A stretch of DNA of 64,000 nucleotides from assembly GCA_013289685.1 (NCBI GenBank), contig JABCZL010000013.1:1-64000 (forward strand), in the 5' to 3' direction. The first letter of the stretch is position 1; each line of letters opens with the position of its first letter. The notes under the pieces are model-generated. The model had not been told where the DNA came from and did not search any database. It saw only the letters and a program-made list of their open reading frames with translations. The stretch is from Acidobacteriota bacterium. Its GTDB lineage: Bacteria; Acidobacteriota; Terriglobia; Terriglobales; Acidobacteriaceae. A program made the position numbers and the translations under genes. This document shows, one piece after another, positions 58,916 to 64,000 of the stretch.

Positions 58916-61900
58916 TCAGTGACACTGGCCCTGATATGCTGCCGTCGCTTCGTTTACAACTCCGTAGAAGCCCGCCGCATCAAGAGTCCCCAATATAACC
59001 GCAGGGTTCGTCGCAAGCCGAGCTGCTGCTTGACCCGCCGTCGCGACGGCCGTCGTGGCGGTCCCTACCGCGCCAGCCATCATACCAACGTTGACTGCGT
59101 CAGCTCCCTTCGAAACCAGCCAGGGACCCGCCGTCCGGGCCGTCGTCTCTAACTGAGCGCCTGCTGCGGGAAGCAGGGTCGCAAAGGGGACCACATAATC
59201 TTTGCCGTACTTTTGAACGTCCTTCGCTAACTTGGCAAGGGGCTTGTAGCTATCAAGAGCAACACCGATGCAGGAGCCCGCCCCAGTATTTATGGAGAAT
59301 CCGCCGAAGAACGATTTGGTGAAATTCCACGCCGAGGTGAATCCGTTGTTTGCGGCAGGCCCACTGAGATAGGCGGCACTCGCAGAAGCAGAAAGCGTCT
59401 GAGTCCAGGCCCCCCAGATGTTGCTGCCCATCGCACCAGCATTGCTAATCTCAGCATTGCCGTTCGAGTCGTAACCTAGGCCCGTTACGGTGCCAGCGTT
59501 TAGATTGATGTTTAGCCAAGACCCGCCGCCATACGATCCCTCTATCCAATACCCACCGTTGTCCCCGCACTCGCCGCTGTTTGAGTTGTCGTCAATTGAT
59601 TCAACCTTATCACCACTGTTTTTTAGGTACGCACAGTACAATCCTAAGGGGTCCGTAAACGTGAGCGGATTGTTTAACACATACGTATACAGGTTCCAGC
59701 TCTGCGGGTCGGTCGGGTCCTGTGCTATTATTCCTGCCGGGTCGGGAACCATGAACCTTCCGATCGAAGACGAATAGTGCCTTGCGCCGAAGTAGTCGAG
59801 TCCGGATTCGGTATCCCGCTCCTGGCCGGTGAACTTGTAGTGCTGGGCAACTTTCGGGCAGTAGTCGTTCTCCTGGCCGCCGTAGGGATAATAGTCAATG
59901 TCCTGCTCGCAGGCCGTTCCCGTTGCATTCTCGATCACGCTATGCGATCCCAGGTGGTCCGAGAAGTAGTAATGGACAGCAATGGTCGCTCCGCCTGAAG
60001 TCACGTCGCGGCGCGCGATCCTCTGGCCGTTGAAGAAAATGTATTCCTCCTGCGGGTTGCCAGCGAGGTCGCTTTCATCCAGTGTGTCGCCGCCGGTGCT
60101 CCTCCAATACAGCGTGCCACTGGTGCCGCTGGTGGGGCAGGGCGTGGCCGCGCTTACCGCAGCGCATTTTTCGACTCTATTGCCATCGCCGTCGTAAACG
60201 TAACGGTATTGGGGAGTCCAAATCAGGCGGTTCTCGTCATCGTAAACCAACAGTATCCCTTGGTTGCTGGTCATGTTCCCAGCCGGATCGTAGCCAAACC
60301 CTGGGCTGAGCTGATTTTGGTTCGTGGACGAGTAAGGCAGTGGTTCAGAGTACGTCTTTCCGCTGATCCCTGCTCGGCTGTAGAGATTGCCCCAGGGGTC
60401 AATTGTAAACGTCTCGCCCCATTGCGTTCCGCTGGATTGGGCGCTAGCAATCCGGTTCAGCGCGTCGTAGGTGAAGCTTTGGGTGCGGGTGGTGTCGCGG
60501 CAGTTGGCAATCGACAGCACGTTGCCATTATCGCCCGCGCCAGCAGAAAAGTTGTACGTCTTGTTCATGATGTTGCCAACTGTGCTGGGACAACTGGCTG
60601 TCATTTGAGTAAGCAGCGGAGGCGTATTGGTGCCGTAGAAGAGTTGCATCGGCTGCAAACGAGAGTTGTAGGCCAGCGCTCCGTAAATCACGCCGCCGTT
60701 GGTCAGGCTCTGCAACCCACCAGGCGGAGTATAGGTAGCATTGGTAATGAAATTGATGCCGTCATTGCTGTCCACCGCGTTCGTTGGAAGGCCCGCGCCT
60801 CCAATGGTGTAGGAAACCATCTTCTGGGGCGGGGTTTGCAGCGTTGCCAATGATCCGTCCTTGTTGTATGTGTAGTAGGTATACTCCCCCCTAGCGGCAC
60901 CGATGGTGCGCCTTTCCTCTTTGACCCTGCCCATTTGGTCATGCAACCAAGAGGTCTCACCCGACCCGTCACACATCGACGTGCGTTGGCCAATTGGATA
61001 TTTGTCGGTTAGCGATGGAGGAGTGCAGCCGGTCGGGGCAACACCGTCATAACCATACGCCACGGCGGAAGTATAGCCACTATTGCTGGAGTAGCCGTCC
61101 GCATAGCTCTTGCCCTGTAGACGATTGAGGGCGTCGTAGGAATAGCTGATCGTAACTTGTTGAGTGCCCGTCGGCCCCTGGTTGGGTGAAAGCGAAGTCT
61201 TGGACACCAGATTGCTGTCGCCATCGTATGCGTAGGAGATTTGACCCGCCAGGCCCCCCGTCTCCGGATTCTGAGCGGTCAGCAAGCGAGACAGCGAATC
61301 ATAGCTGAAGCGACGGACACGCCATGGGCTGCCGGCATCATTGCTCGGCGGAGAAGAGCAACCAGTCCCGCTGACACCACCGTGCTGCTCGACGCAGGTG
61401 AGATTGTCGAGCGCGTCGTAGTTGTACAGGGTGACGAGGATGCTCCCGGAGCCAGTGCCTGAACCGCCCGTCAAAGTAGAACCAGATGGTGTAATCGTGA
61501 ACGAGGGGTTAGGGAAGAATTGCGTGTTGTGGTTCATCGATACTGATAATGAATAATTCGTTGTCGAACCGGTTGTTGTCGATGTCAGGAGGACCTCACT
61601 ACCACTGGCCGAGGCCGATACCGGACTGGAACTGTTGTTGTTGATTGCCTCTGCCAGGGCCGTGGCAATAGACGAGGAAGTGTCAGACAGACTGCTGAAG
61701 CCCGCCCCACCTACTGTCGCGCCATTCACAGTCACAGTCACGCCGCCAGAGTCGTAAATCCAACAAGTATTTGGTGGACAGGCATTCACGGGGCCTTGTT
61801 CACCCCCTGAGATCGATACTGAGCCGGTGCCCGGCGTCCCTGCCCCGCCACCGACTCCGGGCTCGTCGACCTCGACCAAACGCCCCACTCCATCCGTGCA

Positions 61901-64000
61901 AGTGGTGCGTTTATGGCTAGCCTCGTCGGTGACGGTTGCGCAAGTACCAGTACTGTTCGAGGTCGTCTGATCGTATGTCGTTGACACAGCCGAGCCATCC
62001 TGTTCGACCCCCGAGGTGACCCGACTCAGGGCATCGTAGTTCGCAGTAGTGTATCCCCAAGTGGTCTCCGTTCCACAGTTAGTGGTCGGCGGTGAGCAGC
62101 GTGTGGGATTGTAGACTTGGCTCTTCCGGCCAATTAAGTCGTAGGTGATTGCCGCATAAACCACGCCACTCGGATCGGAATTGAGTTGCGTCTGTGAAAC
62201 CCGGCCCAAGCCGTCGAATGCAATAGTGGAAGTCTTGGTCACCGACGACGTGATTGGTTGGGTTATGACCTCTGAATACGGTGGCGCGGACTGCTTGCAT
62301 TTCGCTCCCCCAACGTCCGTGTAGCAGTAGCTTATAGATCCGCCATCAGGATAGCCCACACCCGTTACGCGGCCAAACATGTCATACGACTCGCTCGTAG
62401 GCTGCAGGTTTGGGTCAGTTGTTGAGGCCTGTAGTCCCGTGCATGAGTCGTACGTGTATGACGTTATTTGATTCTTCGCGTTTGTCGATGTCGTCAGGTA
62501 GGCTTTGCCCTGACCACTGGGAGCACAGGTTGCGTTCGACCACGAATCGGTAAAGCCGAAGGATGTTGTGTTATTAAGTGGATCGATGGTAGAGAGCAGA
62601 TTCCCAGCGTCGTCGTACTGGTTGGTCGTTGTAAGCAACGAGCCAGTGGCGCTATTCCATTGGCTGACCGCCGTAACGTTGCCCCGTGTTGTGTAGGTCG
62701 TGCTGAAATTTGAGTCGTGCTGGACAGCATTGCTCGGCTGCATCGGTTGTTTCGAATGGCCGTAGTTGTCGTATTCGTATGTGGTCTGAGAGACCTGCTT
62801 GTTGTTGCTGTCGAAAACTGCCTTCTGAGTAACGCGATCCACGATATTAAGGTTTCCGTAGGTCGAGTTTGAATTGTGCAGATATGTGTAGTCGGTTTTT
62901 CGAAGCAGCGTCCCAGGTGCGCCGTTACCGTAATCGTACTCTCGGACCTCGGTCGGATTGGTACGCGTCCAGGTCTGCCCGTTGAATGTAAACGTTTCGT
63001 AGTCAGTTTGGGTTTGGGATACCAGGCCATTTGCGAGCGTCGTGGTTACGCTGATTGGTCGAATATTGCCAAGGAGATATTCTGGCCCTCCACTGTATTG
63101 CAATACCGGCTCGCCTGTATAGGCGGTGACGACCTGTTTCAAGAGATTGGCGGGGGCCGCAGTGCCTTGATAGTAGTTTACTTGTGTTTCCACTGACCCA
63201 GCGCTGAGAACATTGTTAACGTCTGGGAGCGAAAATGTATGAACCTGCTGGTTGCCGAAAGGATCCGTGACTGTGACGGGCGATCCGGTCGGCGGTGTAT
63301 AGGTCCAAGTGCTATTGACGCCATTTACCGTCTCCGTTCGGGTAGCGACCTGTGCTCGGCACGCGTAGCTTACGGTTAGGATTGTGTAGTATCCGAGGAG
63401 CGGACCTGCAATACACGACTGATTGTAAGTGTAGCCGATAACACCGCCCGTTGGGAGTGTAATGCTTGCCAGTTGGCCAAAAGTGTTGTTGTTCCAAGCA
63501 AATTGGTAAGTCGCGCCATTCGGAAGCGTTATCTTGCTGGGAACCTGCATCGGCGCGTCTGGTTCGCTGCATACCCAATAGGGTGGATTGTGTAGACTTC
63601 CGCAGAAGTTCGTGACAGGGGTAATTGTCGTGGTGTCGACGCGATAGTTCTGGGCATTGCCGTTCGAGTCTGTCACGGTGTAGATCGTGTACCCGCTACC
63701 ATTGGTCACTGTCCAAGGCGTGCGCTTGACGGTGTCTGCTGTAATGACTGCCCCGTTTGACGTGACGAGGTTTCCGTTTGTGTCCTCGGAAGATTGGGGG
63801 GTGCAAACTACGACCACCAAACCGCTGCAGGTTAAGGGAATTTGCGTCCCATCTTTGAGGGTTATCATTGGGTTCTGGCCGACGTTGACCATCACCCCGG
63901 AACCATCCTCGGTGGGGCCAACAAACGGGCCGCCGCCGCCGTAGTAAGGACACAATGTCGTGGAGACGTCTACCTGATGCTGAACTCCCTCTGGGTCAGT
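58916..64000 (-). CDS. RHS/YD-repeat protein (5' end outside the window)
   Basis: More than 1690 residues are visible; the frame is open to the right edge, so the N-terminus is missing. Many YD repeats (TYEYDNYGHSKQ, NYDALSRVTSGVEQDG, NQYDDAGNLLSTIDPLNN) form the beta shell. A Ser/Thr-rich insert in the middle (about 750-860 of the visible part) is like a flagellin-hook IN domain (SSIATALAEAINNNSSSP). The RHS core end is KFTGQERDTESGLDYFGARH and ends LTFTDPLGLY. The last about 210 residues are specific, Ala/Gly-rich and hydrophobic, and carry no known toxin motif. It is likely secreted or surface exposed. Confidence 0.9.
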   Translation of the reverse strand, partial: TDPEGVQHQVDVSTTLCPYYGGGGPFVGPTEDGSGVMVNVGQNPMITLKDGTQIPLTCSGLVVVVCTPQSSEDTNGNLVTSNGAVITADTVKRTPWTVTNGSGYTIYTVTDSNGNAQNYRVDTTTITPVTNFCGSLHNPPYWVCSEPDAPMQVPSKITLPNGATYQFAWNNNTFGQLASITLPTGGVIGYTYNQSCIAGPLLGYYTILTVSYACRAQVATRTETVNGVNSTWTYTPPTGSPVTVTDPFGNQQVHTFSLPDVNNVLSAGSVETQVNYYQGTAAPANLLKQVVTAYTGEPVLQYSGGPEYLLGNIRPISVTTTLANGLVSQTQTDYETFTFNGQTWTRTNPTEVREYDYGNGAPGTLLRKTDYTYLHNSNSTYGNLNIVDRVTQKAVFDSNNKQVSQTTYEYDNYGHSKQPMQPSNAVQHDSNFSTTYTTRGNVTAVSQWNSATGSLLTTTNQYDDAGNLLSTIDPLNNTTSFGFTDSWSNATCAPSGQGKAYLTTSTNAKNQITSYTYDSCTGLQASTTDPNLQPTSESYDMFGRVTGVGYPDGGSISYCYTDVGGAKCKQSAPPYSEVITQPITSSVTKTSTIAFDGLGRVSQTQLNSDPSGVVYAAITYDLIGRKSQVYNPTRCSPPTTNCGTETTWGYTTANYDALSRVTSGVEQDGSAVSTTYDQTTSNSTGTCATVTDEASHKRTTCTDGVGRLVEVDEPGVGGGAGTPGTGSVSISGGEQGPVNACPPNTCWIYDSGGVTVTVNGATVGGAGFSSLSDTSSSIATALAEAINNNSSSPVSASASGSEVLLTSTTTGSTTNYSLSVSMNHNTQFFPNPSFTITPSGSTLTGGSGTGSGSILVTLYNYDALDNLTCVEQHGGVSGTGCSSPPSNDAGSPWRVRRFSYDSLSRLLTAQNPETGGLAGQISYAYDGDSNLVSKTSLSPNQGPTGTQQVTISYSYDALNRLQGKSYADGYSSNSGYTSAVAYGYDGVAPTGCTPPSLTDKYPIGQRTSMCDGSGETSWLHDQMGRVKEERRTIGAARGEYTYYTYNKDGSLATLQTPPQKMVSYTIGGAGLPTNAVDSNDGINFITNATYTPPGGLQSLTNGGVIYGALAYNSRLQPMQLFYGTNTPPLLTQMTASCPSTVGNIMNKTYNFSAGAGDNGNVLSIANCRDTTRTQSFTYDALNRIASAQSSGTQWGETFTIDPWGNLYSRAGISGKTYSEPLPYSSTNQNQLSPGFGYDPAGNMTSNQGILLVYDDENRLIWTPQYRYVYDGDGNRVEKCAAVSAATPCPTSGTSGTLYWRSTGGDTLDESDLAGNPQEEYIFFNGQRIARRDVTSGGATIAVHYYFSDHLGSHSVIENATGTACEQDIDYYPYGGQENDYCPKVAQHYKFTGQERDTESGLDYFGARHYSSSIGRFMVPDPAGIIAQDPTDPQSWNLYTYVLNNPLTFTDPLGLYCAYLKNSGDKVESIDDNSNSGECGDNGGYWIEGSYGGGSWLNINLNAGTVTGLGYDSNGNAEISNAGAMGSNIWGAWTQTLSASASAAYLSGPAANNGFTSAWNFTKSFFGGFSINTGAGSCIGVALDSYKPLAKLAKDVQKYGKDYVVPFATLLPAAGAQLETTARTAGPWLVSKGADAVNVGMMAGAVGTATTAVATAGQAAARLATNPAVILGTLDAAGFYGVVNEATAAYQGQCH

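Overview
The window looks like the origin region of an Acidobacteriota chromosome, most likely a Terriglobia/Koribacter-type soil bacterium. This is inferred from moderately high GC, the classic order jag-yidC-yidD-rnpA-rpmH (minus strand) facing dnaA-dnaN (plus strand), many secreted proteins of acidobacterial style (Ig/FG-GAP proteins, OmpA proteins with coiled coils, TldD/TldE), and several families of short palindromic repeats between genes. No rRNA gene, complete tRNA gene or CRISPR array was recognised.

Layout. 0-7 kb: envelope and exported proteins (DinB-like enzyme, OmpA-like protein, YCF48-like beta-propeller, DUF2911 protein) and a degenerate receiver protein. 7-14.4 kb: the origin cluster. 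Jag, YidC, YidD, RNase P protein and L34 run leftward; dnaA and dnaN run rightward; the two flanking gaps carry DnaA-box-like sites. 14.4-24.3 kb: MscL with an added zinc ribbon, a probable PD-(D/E)XK nuclease-like protein, the TldD/TldE protease pair, small membrane proteins, SelD and an aldo/keto reductase. The selD gene contains an in-frame UGA exactly at the catalytic Cys/Sec position, with a hairpin just downstream, so it almost certainly encodes a selenoprotein. 24.4-35.3 kb: gyrA, an acyltransferase, a PASTA protein and the aroC-def-fmt-rsmB cluster. 35.4-48.8 kb: regulators (LuxR-type, stand-alone receiver, CheB-type hybrid, GGDEF cyclase, SpoIIE-type phosphatase), HAD and PNPOx-like enzymes, a YhaM-like nuclease, a SurA-like isomerase, and two zinc peptidases.

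48.8-64 kb is accessory in character. It holds small orphan genes, a sigma/anti-sigma/membrane operon, transposase fragments, a frameshifted tyrosine recombinase close to a 26-bp fragment of a tRNA-Ser 3' end, a 1390-residue FG-GAP surface protein, and a giant RHS-repeat protein that runs off the right edge. The RHS gene is followed after 4 bp by a small membrane protein that could be its immunity partner. A ten-copy palindromic repeat family seen throughout 0-41.3 kb was not found in this part.

The strongest observations are the selenocysteine SelD, the RHS/membrane-protein pair, the Asn-Leu sequence in the quinolone-resistance region of GyrA, and 15-bp tandem repeats that code for pentapeptide tails in YidD and RnpA.
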